64,000 bases of DNA from Bradyrhizobium sp. AUGA SZCCT0283 (GTDB taxonomy: Bacteria; Pseudomonadota; Alphaproteobacteria; Rhizobiales; Xanthobacteraceae): assembly GCF_018130385.1 (NCBI RefSeq), contig NZ_JAFCLU010000027.1:26617-90616 (forward strand). The letters run 5' to 3'. The translations under genes and the position numbers were made by a program. Positions 46,197 through 54,817 of this stretch are shown in pieces (position 1 is the first letter of the stretch; each line of letters begins with the position of its first letter). The notes below the pieces were generated by a model, which was given only the letters and a program-made list of their open reading frames with translations, made no database searches and was not told the origin of the DNA.

Positions 46197-46751
46197 ATGG
46201 GGACTGTTCGCCTGCTTAGGGCGTGTATGGTGACGCTCGCCTTTTTGGCGGCGGCCGTATCCACGCGCCCGGCGCTGGCGCAGGCCAATTTCGACCGTCC
46301 CGGCGGCGATTATCTCAGTGCGCCCGTGATCTCGGGCGATCCGGCGGAATGCGCGCTGGTGTGCGAGCGCGACCGCCGCTGCCGTGCCTGGACCTTCAGC
46401 TATCCGACCGACCTGGCCAACCGTGCGGTGTGCTGGCTCAAGAGCAACGTGCCGCCGCGGGTGCAGAGCGATTGCTGCGTCTCCGGCGTGCGCGGCGCCG
46501 GTGTGGTCGAACGGCGCAACGATACCATCGAAACCTCGATCGACCGCTTCGGCGGCGACTACAAGAGCTTCGATCTCAAGAGCGGCGACGGCGACGACGC
46601 CTGCAAGGCCGCCTGCGCCGCCGACAACAAATGCCGCGCCTGGACCTATGCCCGGCCGGGCTATGCCGGCAAGGAGGCGCACTGCTTCCTGAAGAAGGAC
46701 ATCAAGCCGCCGCGGCGGAAGGCGGGGTTTACCTCGGGCGTGGTGCGGTAG
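46197..46751 (+). CDS. Secreted protein with two PAN/Apple domains
   Basis: A 184-residue protein with a signal peptide (residues 1-29, ending RPALAQA). Two tandem PAN domains follow: FDRPGGDYLSAPVISGDPAE with CALVCERDRRCRAWTFSYP, and IDRFGGDYKSFDLKSGDGDD with CKAACAADNKCRAWTYARP. Each has the paired cysteines and the CRAWT(F/Y) core. PAN domains bind carbohydrate or protein in the periplasm or at the surface; the ligand is unknown. It is alone, with a family B repeat after the stop. Confidence 0.9.
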   Translation: MGTVRLLRACMVTLAFLAAAVSTRPALAQANFDRPGGDYLSAPVISGDPAECALVCERDRRCRAWTFSYPTDLANRAVCWLKSNVPPRVQSDCCVSGVRGAGVVERRNDTIETSIDRFGGDYKSFDLKSGDGDDACKAACAADNKCRAWTYARPGYAGKEAHCFLKKDIKPPRRKAGFTSGVVR

Positions 46752-46768
46752 TTGCGACATACACCGCT

Positions 46769-46885
46769 GTCGTCCCTGCGAACGCAGGGACCCATAACCA
46801 CCGAACGCAGTTGTGTTGAGATGGCGTCTGCCTCTGCCTTATCGGTAGATCACGCGGTATGGGTCCCTGCGTTCGCAGGGACGAC
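46769..46885. repeat. Palindromic intergenic repeat, family B
   Basis: Left GTCGTCCCTGCGAACGCAGG and right CCTGCGTTCGCAGGGACGAC are near-perfect reverse complements about 117 bases apart, and each is internally palindromic. Same family as 6780-6897 and 49821-49944. It separates the PAN gene from the convergent DUF925 gene. Confidence 0.85.
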
Positions 46886-46893
46886 GATGATTG

Positions 46894-47466
46894 TTACAAT
46901 GTGTCCGCCGGCAGCACCGTGATCTCCGGCCACAGCGCCTTCCAGCGCTCAGCTTTCACTTCGTAATTCACGGCGGAAAAATTCGCGCCGGGATTGGGCC
47001 GCACGATCAGGGCGGCGACATCGTCGTAGCCGTTCGGCGCGTACACCTCGTAAGCCTCCTGGGTGCGCCGGATTCCGATCTGGGTGTTCCTGGTCAGGAA
47101 GCGGTCGATGCCCTGCGTCGAGCAATGCAGCTCCGGATAGGGCAGGCCATGTTTCTTTGGGTACCAGAGATGAACGCGCGCCTGGTTACGCGCCTCGACC
47201 GCGATGCCGCGGCTTGCAAACCGCTCCGCCAGCGTGCGGATGACCTTGTCCTCGGCTTCCCAAGACGTATCGGGATCGAAATAGAACACGTCGTAATCGT
47301 TGATGCCGTAATCGACCGCGCGCTTGGTCAGCACGTTCCACACCGTCTGCACCAGGCATCCGGAGACCAGCCACGCATCCGGCAGCGCCAGCCGGAACAG
47401 CTCCTCGGCAATGATTTCGTTGGCGGGATTGCGTAAGGCGGCGGTGAGGAATTGGTCTTTATCCAT
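46894..47466 (-). CDS. Nucleotidyltransferase-like protein (DUF925)
   Basis: A 190-residue protein from ATG 47466 (MDKDQFLTAALRNPANEIIA). The family core is WLVSGCLVQTVWNVLTKR followed by GINDYDVFYFDPDTSWEAED, where the DYDVFYFD acidic pattern resembles the metal ligands of nucleotidyltransferases. Length is normal for this family of unknown substrate. A family A repeat lies immediately upstream of the start. An in-frame extension to 47571 runs through that repeat and is rejected. Confidence 0.85.
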   Translation of the reverse strand: MDKDQFLTAALRNPANEIIAEELFRLALPDAWLVSGCLVQTVWNVLTKRAVDYGINDYDVFYFDPDTSWEAEDKVIRTLAERFASRGIAVEARNQARVHLWYPKKHGLPYPELHCSTQGIDRFLTRNTQIGIRRTQEAYEVYAPNGYDDVAALIVRPNPGANFSAVNYEVKAERWKALWPEITVLPADTL

Positions 47467-47478
47467 AGGCACGCCGCC

Positions 47479-47562
47479 GGGTGGGCAAAGCGAAGTGTGC
47501 CCACCATTTCTCGGGATCGTGGAAAGACGGCGGGCACGGCGCAAGCGCGCCTTTGCCCACCC
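47479..47562. repeat. Palindromic intergenic repeat, family A
   Basis: Arms GGGTGGGCAAAG (47479-47490) and CTTTGCCCACCC (47551-47562) are exact reverse complements, with inner GTGCCCACCAT-like segments. Same family as 3143-3225 and 63663-63757. It separates lepB from the DUF925 gene. Confidence 0.85.
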
Positions 47563-47584
47563 CTGTCTCATCCGGGCTACGCCC

Positions 47585-48373
47585 TCACTGCACCGAGGTA
47601 AAAAAACGCGCCAGCCGGAAACCGGACAGCCACGTCCACATCGGCCGGCTGCGCATGCTCAAATCCCACGAGCCGACCACGGCGTCAGCCCGGCCGATCA
47701 GATTGTCGATCGGCAGCAGTCCCACGCCGCCGTCGCGCACCGACACGCGGCTGTCGGCGGAATTGTCCCTGTTATCGCCGAGCACGAACAGCTTGCCCGG
47801 CGGCACCGTCACCTCGGGCGTGTTGTCGAGCCGGCCATTGTCGCGCATCTTGAAGATCGCGTGGCTGACGCCGTTCGGCAGCGTCTCGGTGAAGCGATAG
47901 GCCCGTTCGGTGCTGCCGCGATCGTCTTCCGCCTGGCCGACGCCGTCCGGCTTCAGTGCGGCGGCATGGTCGTTGATGAAGAGCTGGCCCTGCCGCAGCT
48001 GGATGCGGTCGCCCGGCAGCCCCACCACGCGCTTGACCCAGGCCTGCGAGCGGTCGCCCGGCCAGCGGAACACGACGACGTCGCCGCGCTTGGGCGTGTC
48101 GCCGAACAGGCGGCCGGTTTCCGGCAGCGTGATCTGGATCGGCAGCGACGCTGCGCCGTAGCCGTAAGGGTATTTTGAGGCCAGCAGCGCGTCGCCGATC
48201 AGAAGCGTCGGCTCCATCGAGCCGGACGGCACGTAAAACGGCTCGGCCAGCGCGCCCTTGGCGACGAACACGACGGCCACGATCGCCGCCAGCTGCACCG
48301 CCTGCGCGCGCCAGCTCGCAGGCTTGCCGATCGCGCCTTCCTTCCGGTCATCAGCCATCTTCTCGTCGCTCAT
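47585..48373 (-). CDS. lepB: Signal peptidase I
   Basis: A 262-residue membrane protease from ATG 48373. One membrane helix (AVQLAAIVAVVFVAKGAL) is followed by the catalytic serine box FYVPSGSMEPTLLIGD and the general-base lysine in AWVKRVVGLPGDRIQLRQG; box E is KLFVLGDNRDNSADSR. It removes signal peptides from exported preproteins on the outer face of the inner membrane. Its start overlaps the tldD stop (ATGA), so the two are coupled. Rhizobia often carry another copy near rnc; this may be a second one. Confidence 0.94.
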   Translation of the reverse strand: MSDEKMADDRKEGAIGKPASWRAQAVQLAAIVAVVFVAKGALAEPFYVPSGSMEPTLLIGDALLASKYPYGYGAASLPIQITLPETGRLFGDTPKRGDVVVFRWPGDRSQAWVKRVVGLPGDRIQLRQGQLFINDHAAALKPDGVGQAEDDRGSTERAYRFTETLPNGVSHAIFKMRDNGRLDNTPEVTVPPGKLFVLGDNRDNSADSRVSVRDGGVGLLPIDNLIGRADAVVGSWDLSMRSRPMWTWLSGFRLARFFTSVQ

Positions 48374-49797
48374 GAGCCGGTGCCTCCGACCGTGATCTTT
48401 TCCATCCGCAGCGTCGGCTGGCCGACGCCAACCGGCACGCCCTGGCCGTTCTTGCCGCAGGTGCCGATGCCGGTGTCGAGCGCGAGATCGTTGCCGACCA
48501 TGGTGATGCGATGCAGGTCGGTTGGCCCGTTGCCGATCAGCATGGCGCCTTTCAGGGGCGCGCCGACCTTGCCGTTCTCTATTCTGTAGGCCTCGGTGCA
48601 CTGGAACACATATTTGCCCGAAGTGATGTCGACCTGGCCGCCGCCGAAATTCGCGGCGTAGATGCCGTTCTTCACGGAGCTGAGAATTTCCGCCGGATCG
48701 CGCTGGCCGGCCAGCATGTAGGTGTTGGTCATGCGCGGCATCGGCACATGGGCATAGCTCTGGCGGCGGCCGTTGCCGGTCGGCTTCATGTTCATCAGCC
48801 GCGCGTTCTGGCGGTCCTGCATGTAGCCGACGAGGATGCCGTCCTCGATCAGCACGGTGCGGTTGGTCGGCGTGCCCTCGTCGTCAATTGAGAGAGAACC
48901 GCGCCGCGAGGCCATGGTGCCGTCGTCCACCACAGTGACGCCCTTGGCCGCGACCTGCTTGCCCATCAATCCTGCGAAGGCCGAGGTCTGCTTGCGGTTG
49001 AAGTCGCCTTCGAGCCCGTGGCCGACCGCTTCATGCAGCATCACGCCGGGCCAGCCGGCACCCAGCACCACGTCCATTTCGCCGGCGGGGGCGGGGACCG
49101 ATTCCAGGTTGACCAGCGCCTCGCGGATCGCGCCGTCGGCGGCCTCGCGCCACGCCTTGGTTTCGATGAAGCGCGCATAACCCTCGCGGCCGCCATAACC
49201 CTTGCTGCCGCTTTCCTGCCGGTCGCCCTGGCCGGCGACCACGGAAATATTGACCCGCACCAGCGGCCGGATGTCGCGATAGCTCTCGCCGTCGGGGCGC
49301 AGGATTTCCACCACCTGCCAGGTGGCGCCCAGGCTGATGGAAGCCTGCCGCACCCGCGGGTCCTTGTCGCGCAGATAGGCGTCGATCTCGGCCAGCAGCT
49401 TTACTTTCGCCTCGAAGCCCGGCGCATCCAGCGGATTCTCGTCGCCATAGAGCCGCACATTGGTATGGGCAGGTGCTGCGGCAAAATTGCCGCTGTAGCC
49501 GCCGCGCACGGCGGCCACCGCATCCGCCGCGCGGATCAGTGCCGGCAAAGAGACGTCGGAGGAATGCGCATAGCCGACCGCATCGTCCTTGACGGCGCGC
49601 AGGCCAAACCCCTGGCTGGTGTCGTAGGTCGCCTGCTTCAGCCGGCCATTGTCAAAACCCAGCGCTTCGGTCTGGCCATATTCCAGAAACAGCTCGCCGT
49701 CGTCAGCCCCCTCAAGCCCCCGCGCGATCTCGCGTCGGACGGCATCGCGGTCGAGATTGGCGCGGTCGAGAAGGGAGGTTGTCGCGGGATTGGTCAT
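48370..49797 (-). CDS. tldD: Metalloprotease TldD
   Basis: A 475-residue cytoplasmic protease. The zinc motif HExxxH is in MLHEAVGHGLEGDFNRKQT, and KGVTVVDDGTMASRRGSLSI, NARLMNMKPTGNGRRQSY and TYMLAGQRDPAEILSSVKNG are conserved in TldD. TldD and TldE form a heterodimer that trims unfolded peptides, for example in microcin and pyrroloquinoline-type maturation. No tldE/pmbA is in the window. The stop overlaps the lepB start. A family B repeat lies upstream. Confidence 0.96.
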   Translation of the reverse strand: MTNPATTSLLDRANLDRDAVRREIARGLEGADDGELFLEYGQTEALGFDNGRLKQATYDTSQGFGLRAVKDDAVGYAHSSDVSLPALIRAADAVAAVRGGYSGNFAAAPAHTNVRLYGDENPLDAPGFEAKVKLLAEIDAYLRDKDPRVRQASISLGATWQVVEILRPDGESYRDIRPLVRVNISVVAGQGDRQESGSKGYGGREGYARFIETKAWREAADGAIREALVNLESVPAPAGEMDVVLGAGWPGVMLHEAVGHGLEGDFNRKQTSAFAGLMGKQVAAKGVTVVDDGTMASRRGSLSIDDEGTPTNRTVLIEDGILVGYMQDRQNARLMNMKPTGNGRRQSYAHVPMPRMTNTYMLAGQRDPAEILSSVKNGIYAANFGGGQVDITSGKYVFQCTEAYRIENGKVGAPLKGAMLIGNGPTDLHRITMVGNDLALDTGIGTCGKNGQGVPVGVGQPTLRMEKITVGGTGS

Positions 49798-49820
49798 GCA
49801 GGCTCCGATTCAGCGCAAAT

Positions 49821-49944
49821 GCCGTCCCCGCGAAAGCAAAGACCCATAGCCACAGGCGCCAATATTGTAAGCGCAGACGTGCGGCGAGTTCACATTACAA
49901 CGCGGACATCTGTGGCCATGGGTCCCTGCGTTCGCAGGGACGAC
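49821..49944. repeat. Palindromic intergenic repeat, family B (diverged left arm)
   Basis: The right end GGTCCCTGCGTTCGCAGGGA matches the family exactly; the left end GCCGTCCCCGCGAAAGCAAA has drifted. It lies between ialB and tldD. Confidence 0.75.
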
Positions 49945-49990
49945 GATGGTTTGAAAGATAGTCATGACCGCAACGAAAGGGGAGGCCCCT

Positions 49991-50542
49991 TCACGGCAGC
50001 TTGTCATACCCCTCACCCAGCCCGTTCAGGCTGAGCGGAAAGCCGATGCCCTCTTCGGGCGTCTCAAAAATAATAAAAGTCGCGGTTTTGGCCGACCTGA
50101 GCTGCCCGAGCAGCTTTTCGTCCATCACCACTTCCGCCACGCAGCCATTGGGCAGGCAGCGGACAAAGCCGGCGCGGCCGACGTCCTGGTTGTCGAGCTT
50201 CAGGCCAAGGCCGGAGGGGAGCAGCACGCCGAGCGGCGCCACCACCCGCATCAGCTTGCTCTTCTGGTCGGCCGTCTTGAGCACGATCACGGTGAGGCCG
50301 GCGTTGGAGCGGTCCTCGGCCACCACGCTCTGGATCAGGGCGCATTGTTCGCCTTGGGCGCCGGGCGGGGTGTCGCAGCGGATCTGCCAGTCGCCATGGA
50401 CCGACCGCACCGCGCCTTGCGCGCTGGCCGCCTGGGTCAGGCCGAGCAGGAACGCCGCGGCGAGCAGGCCGCCGAGCCAGCGGGCCGGTTCCAGGCCAAA
50501 TCCCGTCTGACGCATTACCGCCTGATGTTTCGAACGCCCCAT
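49991..50542 (-). CDS. Invasion-associated locus B (IalB) family protein
   Basis: About 183 residues from ATG 50542 (a later ATG at 50515 gives 174). A signal segment (ARWLGGLLAAAFLLGLTQAA) precedes the IalB domain: VRSVHGDWQIRCDTPPGAQG, CALIQSVVAEDRSNAGLTVI, LGVLLPSGLGLKLD and FVRCLPNGCVAEVVMDEKLL. The cysteines are positioned to form disulfides. The family was named from Bartonella but is widespread in soil alphaproteobacteria, where its periplasmic role is unknown. It is divergent from the cytochrome oxidase operon. Confidence 0.9.
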   Translation of the reverse strand: MGRSKHQAVMRQTGFGLEPARWLGGLLAAAFLLGLTQAASAQGAVRSVHGDWQIRCDTPPGAQGEQCALIQSVVAEDRSNAGLTVIVLKTADQKSKLMRVVAPLGVLLPSGLGLKLDNQDVGRAGFVRCLPNGCVAEVVMDEKLLGQLRSAKTATFIIFETPEEGIGFPLSLNGLGEGYDKLP

Positions 50543-51073
50543 CCGGGTCGATCCTCTTACCATTTCCGGCTGCGCCGGCGACATTTCCGGCCCGGCAGCA
50601 CACATTGTATCTGGGCTTATCGGACTGATACGCAATGACGGCGCCTTGAAGGCGGCCCGATAGCCGGTCCGCGCCGTCGAGGACCGCCCCTGGCCCGTGC
50701 GAATCAGGCCGCTCGGGAGCGCCGTGACTGTGCCTACATCCGGCAATCGGGCTGTCAAGCGGCGGGGACTTGCAAAACGGCGGGTTTTTGCTGATTTGCC
50801 GGGAAAATCCGACATCCGGCGAATAGCAGGTGACGCATGGCGTTGCGCCCCACTACTGCATTGCGAGAGCCTTAGAATTATGGTTTGAGAGGCTGGATTT
50901 CGACGCGTTCTAACGATCTGGCCCAGGGTACTGTAGCAATACTGTTGCAGGTACTTTTGAAGGTGTACTTCCAAAAGTACCTCCGGTAGGCCGTTTGTGA
51001 GGGCGGATCGTGCGGCATTCCCGACCATTCGGCGGGAGTGCTTTGGGGACTTATTCAAGGGAGCGCGAGCGGC
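50543..51073. other. Long intergenic region between ialB and the oxidase operon
   Basis: 531 bases with no convincing gene. The left part should hold the ialB promoter; the right part carries the repeat array at 50929-50981 and the leader of the oxidase operon. The frame of subunit II is open from 51038 but the start at 51074 fits the family better. Confidence 0.6.
50929..50981. promoter_or_regulatory. Array of TACTnTnGCA-like repeats with palindrome upstream of coxB
   Basis: TACTGTAGCA (50929-50938) and TACTGTTGCA (50940-50949) are 11-bp-period direct repeats. They run into a palindrome with exact arms GGTACTTTTG (50950-50959) and CAAAAGTACC (50972-50981), and a further GTACTT lies in its spacer. 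The array is 93 bases before the coxB start, a place where a regulator of oxidase expression would bind. The factor is unknown. Confidence 0.6.
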
Positions 51074-51916
51074 ATGAAGATGTCGAGTGGCCAGATGGGC
51101 CGGCGATTGCTGGGGTTGACGGTGGCGGGCATGGCGCTTGTCGCCGGCGGTGCGGCTTTTGCCGAATTGGGGCAGCCCAGGCCGTGGGAATACACGCTGC
51201 AGGAAGCCGGCTCCCCGGTGATGGAAAACATCATCACCTTCCATAACGTTCTGCTCGCCATCATCACCGTCATTACCTTGTTCGTGTTGGCGCTGCTGGT
51301 CGTGGTGGTGGTGAAGTTCAACGCCAAGACCAACCCGGTCCCTTCCAAAACCACGCACAATACGCTGATCGAGGTGGCCTGGACGCTGATTCCGGTGCTG
51401 ATCCTGGTCGGCATCGCGGTGCCGTCGTTCCGCCTCCTGTTCCTGCAGCTTGACGTTCCCAAGGCCGACCTGACCGTCAAGGTCACCGGCAAGCAGTGGT
51501 ATTGGAGCTACGCCTATCCGGATAATGGCAAGTTCGAATTCGATTCGCTGATGGCGCAGGACAAGCAGCCGCGCCTGCTCGGCGTCGACAACGAGATGGT
51601 GGTGCCGGTCAACAAGGTGGTCCGCGTCCAGACCACCGGCGCCGACGTAATACACTCTTTCGCGGTGCCGTCGTTCGGCATCAAGATCGACTCGATCCCC
51701 GGCCGCCTGAATGAGACCTGGTTCAAGGCCAGCAAGGTCGGCATGTATTACGGCCAGTGCTCGGAACTGTGCGGCAAGGATCACGCCTTCATGCCGATCG
51801 CGGTGAAGGTGGTGAGCGACCAGGAATTCGCGGCCTGGGTTGAGGCGGCGAAGAAGAAATATGCGACCAACCCGGCGAACACGTTCGCTTCGGCTGCTGG
51901 TCAGGCCGCGCAGTAA
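51074..51916 (+). CDS. coxB: Cytochrome c oxidase subunit II
   Basis: A 280-residue membrane protein from ATG 51074. A signal-like helix is followed by two transmembrane helices (NIITFHNVLLAIITVITLFV, WTLIPVLILVGIAVPSFRLL) and a periplasmic cupredoxin domain. KQWYWSYAYPD is the aromatic patch for electron entry and the CuA site is complete: the first histidine in DVIHSFAVPSFG and then YYGQCSELCGKDHAFMPI. It takes electrons from cytochrome c to subunit I. It heads the coxB-coxA-ctaB-coxF-ctaG-coxC operon. Confidence 0.97.
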   Translation: MKMSSGQMGRRLLGLTVAGMALVAGGAAFAELGQPRPWEYTLQEAGSPVMENIITFHNVLLAIITVITLFVLALLVVVVVKFNAKTNPVPSKTTHNTLIEVAWTLIPVLILVGIAVPSFRLLFLQLDVPKADLTVKVTGKQWYWSYAYPDNGKFEFDSLMAQDKQPRLLGVDNEMVVPVNKVVRVQTTGADVIHSFAVPSFGIKIDSIPGRLNETWFKASKVGMYYGQCSELCGKDHAFMPIAVKVVSDQEFAAWVEAAKKKYATNPANTFASAAGQAAQ

Positions 51917-51999
51917 GGCGTGGCCACGGGGCACGTTAAGGGACAAGGGCGACGGGACCTGAAAAGGTCCGAAAAGGGACTGCAAGGCAGGATTTCAAA

Positions 52000-53619
52000 A
52001 TGGCAACGACCGCAGCGACACACCACGATCACGCCCATGACGACCATGCCCATGCCAATCCGACCGGATGGCGGCGCTGGGTCTATTCGACGAACCACAA
52101 GGACATCGGCACGATGTACCTCGTTTTCGCGATCTTCGCGGGCATCATCGGCGCGGCGATGTCGATCGCGATCCGCATCGAGCTGATGTATCCCGGCGTC
52201 CAGTTCTTCCACGAATTCCACACCTACAATGTGTTCGTGACCTCGCACGGCCTGATCATGATCTTCTTCATGGTGATGCCCGCGATGATCGGCGGCTTCG
52301 GCAACTGGTTCGTGCCGCTGATGATCGGCGCGCCCGACATGGCGTTCCCGCGCATGAACAACATCTCGTTCTGGCTGCTGCCGGCCTCTTTCGCGCTGCT
52401 CCTGATGTCCACCTTTGTCGAGGGTGAGCCGGGCGCCAACGGCGTCGGCGCGGGCTGGACCATCTACGCGCCGCTATCCACCTCGGGCCATCCGGGACCG
52501 GCGGTGGATTTTGCGATCCTGTCGCTGCATCTGGCCGGCGCCTCCTCGATCCTTGGCGCCATCAACTTCATCACCACGATCTTCAACATGCGCGCGCCGG
52601 GCATGACCCTGCACAAGATGCCGCTGTTCGTATGGTCGATCCTGGTGACGGTGTTCCTGCTGCTGCTGTCGTTGCCGGTGCTCGCCGGCGGCATCACCAT
52701 GCTGCTCACCGACCGCAATTTCGGCACCACCTTCTTCTCCGCCGACGGCGGCGGCGATCCGGTGCTGTTCCAGCATCTGTTCTGGTTCTTCGGTCATCCC
52801 GAAGTGTACATCCTGATCTTGCCCGGCTTCGGCATGATCAGCCAGATCGTCTCGACCTTCTCCCGCAAGCCCGTGTTCGGCTATCTCGGCATGGCCTACG
52901 CCATGGTCGCGATCGGCGGCATCGGCTTCGTGGTGTGGGCGCACCACATGTACACGGTCGGCATGTCCAGCGCGACGCAGGCCTATTTCGTCGCCGCCAC
53001 CATGGTGATCGCGGTGCCGACCGGCGTGAAGATCTTCTCCTGGATCGCCACGATGTGGGGCGGTTCGATCGAGTTCCGCACCCCGATGCTGTGGGCGGTC
53101 GGCTTCATCTTCCTGTTCACGGTCGGCGGCGTTACCGGCGTCGTGCTGGCCAATGCCGGCGTCGATCGCGTGCTGCAGGATACCTATTACGTGGTCGCGC
53201 ACTTCCATTACGTGCTGTCGCTGGGTGCGGTGTTCGCGATCTTCGCGGGCTGGTACTACTGGTTCCCGAAAATGTCGGGCTACATGTACAACGAGACCAT
53301 CGGCAAGCTGCACTTCTGGGTCACCTTCATCGGCGTCAACCTGGTGTTCTTCCCGCAGCACTTCCTCGGTCTCTCCGGCATGCCGCGCCGCTATGTCGAC
53401 TACCCGGATGCGTTCGCGGGCTGGAACCTGGTGTCCTCGCTCGGCTCCTACATCTCGGGCTTCGGCGTGCTGATCTTCATCTGGGGCGTGGTCGACGCCT
53501 TCGTGAAGAAGCAGGCCGCCGCCAACAATCCGTGGGGCGCTGGCGCCACCACGCTGGAATGGACGCTGACGTCGCCGCCGCCCTTCCACCAGTTCGAAGT
53601 GCTCCCGCGCGTGCAGTAA
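52000..53619 (+). CDS. coxA: Cytochrome c oxidase subunit I (aa3 type)
   Basis: A 539-residue protein with twelve helices, the catalytic haem-copper subunit. The low-spin haem histidine is in FHTYNVFVTSHGLIMIF, the CuB histidine-tyrosine pair in WFFGHPEVYILILPGFG, the other CuB ligands in WAHHMYTVG, and haem a3/a ligands in VVAHFHYVLSLGA. Asp and Asn of the D-channel (GNWFVPLMIGAPDMAFPRMN) and the K-channel lysine (VPTGVKIFSWIATMWGG) mark an A1-type oxidase that pumps protons. It follows subunit II by 83 bases. Confidence 0.98.
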   Translation: MATTAATHHDHAHDDHAHANPTGWRRWVYSTNHKDIGTMYLVFAIFAGIIGAAMSIAIRIELMYPGVQFFHEFHTYNVFVTSHGLIMIFFMVMPAMIGGFGNWFVPLMIGAPDMAFPRMNNISFWLLPASFALLLMSTFVEGEPGANGVGAGWTIYAPLSTSGHPGPAVDFAILSLHLAGASSILGAINFITTIFNMRAPGMTLHKMPLFVWSILVTVFLLLLSLPVLAGGITMLLTDRNFGTTFFSADGGGDPVLFQHLFWFFGHPEVYILILPGFGMISQIVSTFSRKPVFGYLGMAYAMVAIGGIGFVVWAHHMYTVGMSSATQAYFVAATMVIAVPTGVKIFSWIATMWGGSIEFRTPMLWAVGFIFLFTVGGVTGVVLANAGVDRVLQDTYYVVAHFHYVLSLGAVFAIFAGWYYWFPKMSGYMYNETIGKLHFWVTFIGVNLVFFPQHFLGLSGMPRRYVDYPDAFAGWNLVSSLGSYISGFGVLIFIWGVVDAFVKKQAAANNPWGAGATTLEWTLTSPPPFHQFEVLPRVQ

Positions 53620-53678
53620 ACGATTATTCGCGGCGCGCGGCCGTTGCGCGCCGCGGCTTTAGTGAAGCGAGATAAATC

Positions 53679-54617
53679 TTGTCGGTAGTCGATCACAACG
53701 CCATCGATGTTCTGCCCCGGATTTCCGAGGCGGAAGTCGGTGATTACCTCGCGCTGTTGAAGCCGCGGGTGATGTCGCTCGTGATCTTCACCGCGCTGGT
53801 CGGCCTCGTGATCGCGCCCGGCCACGTTCATCCGGTGCTGGCTTTCACCGCGATCCTCTGCATCGCGGTCGGAGCCGGCGCCTCGGGCGCGATGAACATG
53901 GCCTACGAGGGCGACATCGACGCGCTGATGTCGCGCACCGCCAACCGGCCGATCCCGCGCGGACGCATCACGTCGGGCGAAGCCATGGCGTTCGGCCTGA
54001 TCCTGTCGTTCTTCTCGGTGCTGACGCTCGGCATCCTCGTCAACTTGCTGGCCGGCGCGCTGCTGGCGTTCACGATCTTCTTCTATGTGGTGGTCTACAC
54101 CATGTGGCTGAAGCGCTGGACGGTGCAGAACATCGTGATCGGCGGCGCCGCCGGCGCGCTGCCGCCGGTGGTGGCGTGGGCCGCGGCCACCGGCTCGCTG
54201 TCGATGGAGCCGGTGCTGCTGTTCCTCATCATCTTCTTCTGGACCCCGCCGCATTTCTGGGCGCTGGCGCTGTTCCGCAGCGACGACTATGCCCGCGCCG
54301 GCATTCCAATGCTTCCCGTCGTCGCCGGCCCGGACGCAACGCGGCTGCAGATCCTGCTGTACACCATCGTGCTGGTCGCAATCGCGGTCGCGCCCTGGCC
54401 GCTCGGCTATTTCGACGCGATCTATGGTATCACCTCGCTGGTGCTCGGTGCCGGCATGATGTGGCTGGCGATCGAGGTCTACCGCCACCGCGAGGGCAAG
54501 CAGGCGCTGCGCGCCACGCGCCGGCTGTTTGCCTTCTCGATCCTTTATCTGTTCGCGCTGTTTGCGACACTCCTGCTCGAGGTCGTGGTCCGCGCGGCCG
54601 CACCTCTTCTCGGGTAG
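53679..54617 (+). CDS. ctaB: Protohaem IX farnesyltransferase
   Basis: A 312-residue membrane prenyltransferase converting haem B to haem O for the oxidase. The prenyl-diphosphate motif is NMAYEGDIDALMSRTANRP and the second conserved loop is WTVQNIVIGGAAGALPPVV; eight or nine hydrophobic segments are seen. The best start is TTG at 53679, giving MSVVDHNAIDVLPRISEAEV; no in-frame ATG is available before LKPRVM, where the conserved domain already begins. Such a start may lower expression relative to the structural subunits. It lies between coxA and the small coxF gene. Confidence 0.95.
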   Translation: MSVVDHNAIDVLPRISEAEVGDYLALLKPRVMSLVIFTALVGLVIAPGHVHPVLAFTAILCIAVGAGASGAMNMAYEGDIDALMSRTANRPIPRGRITSGEAMAFGLILSFFSVLTLGILVNLLAGALLAFTIFFYVVVYTMWLKRWTVQNIVIGGAAGALPPVVAWAAATGSLSMEPVLLFLIIFFWTPPHFWALALFRSDDYARAGIPMLPVVAGPDATRLQILLYTIVLVAIAVAPWPLGYFDAIYGITSLVLGAGMMWLAIEVYRHREGKQALRATRRLFAFSILYLFALFATLLLEVVVRAAAPLLG

Positions 54618-54635
54618 GGGGCGCATGGAACGCGA

Positions 54636-54800
54636 ATGGACGACAATCGGAAGCCAGATGGAATCGTCCTCACCGAGGCGCAGAAAAGAAGCCGCCGCCA
54701 GCGCTCGATCGCCATCGCGCTCGCGCTCGGCGTCCTGGTCGTGCTGTTCTTCGCGGTCACCATGGTCAAGGGGCCGGCCGTTCTCGTCCGGCCCATGTAA
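54636..54800 (+). CDS. coxF: CoxF-like small membrane protein of the oxidase operon
   Basis: A 54-residue protein beginning MDDNRKPDGIVLTEAQKRS and ending VRPM, with one membrane helix (IAIALALGVLVVLFFAVTMV) after a basic stretch. It lies between ctaB and ctaG, ending 17 bases before ctaG, in the spot where rhizobia carry the short coxF gene. Size, topology and position all agree; its exact function in oxidase assembly is not established. An overlapping longer frame (54529-54807) is a shadow. Confidence 0.78.
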   Translation: MDDNRKPDGIVLTEAQKRSRRQRSIAIALALGVLVVLFFAVTMVKGPAVLVRPM

Positions 54801-54817
54801 TCTTTGATGTAGCTGAG

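Noticed and set aside
52474..53589. Reverse open frame opposite coxA
   Set aside because: Shadow of coxA; His/Arg/Asp-rich with no domain.
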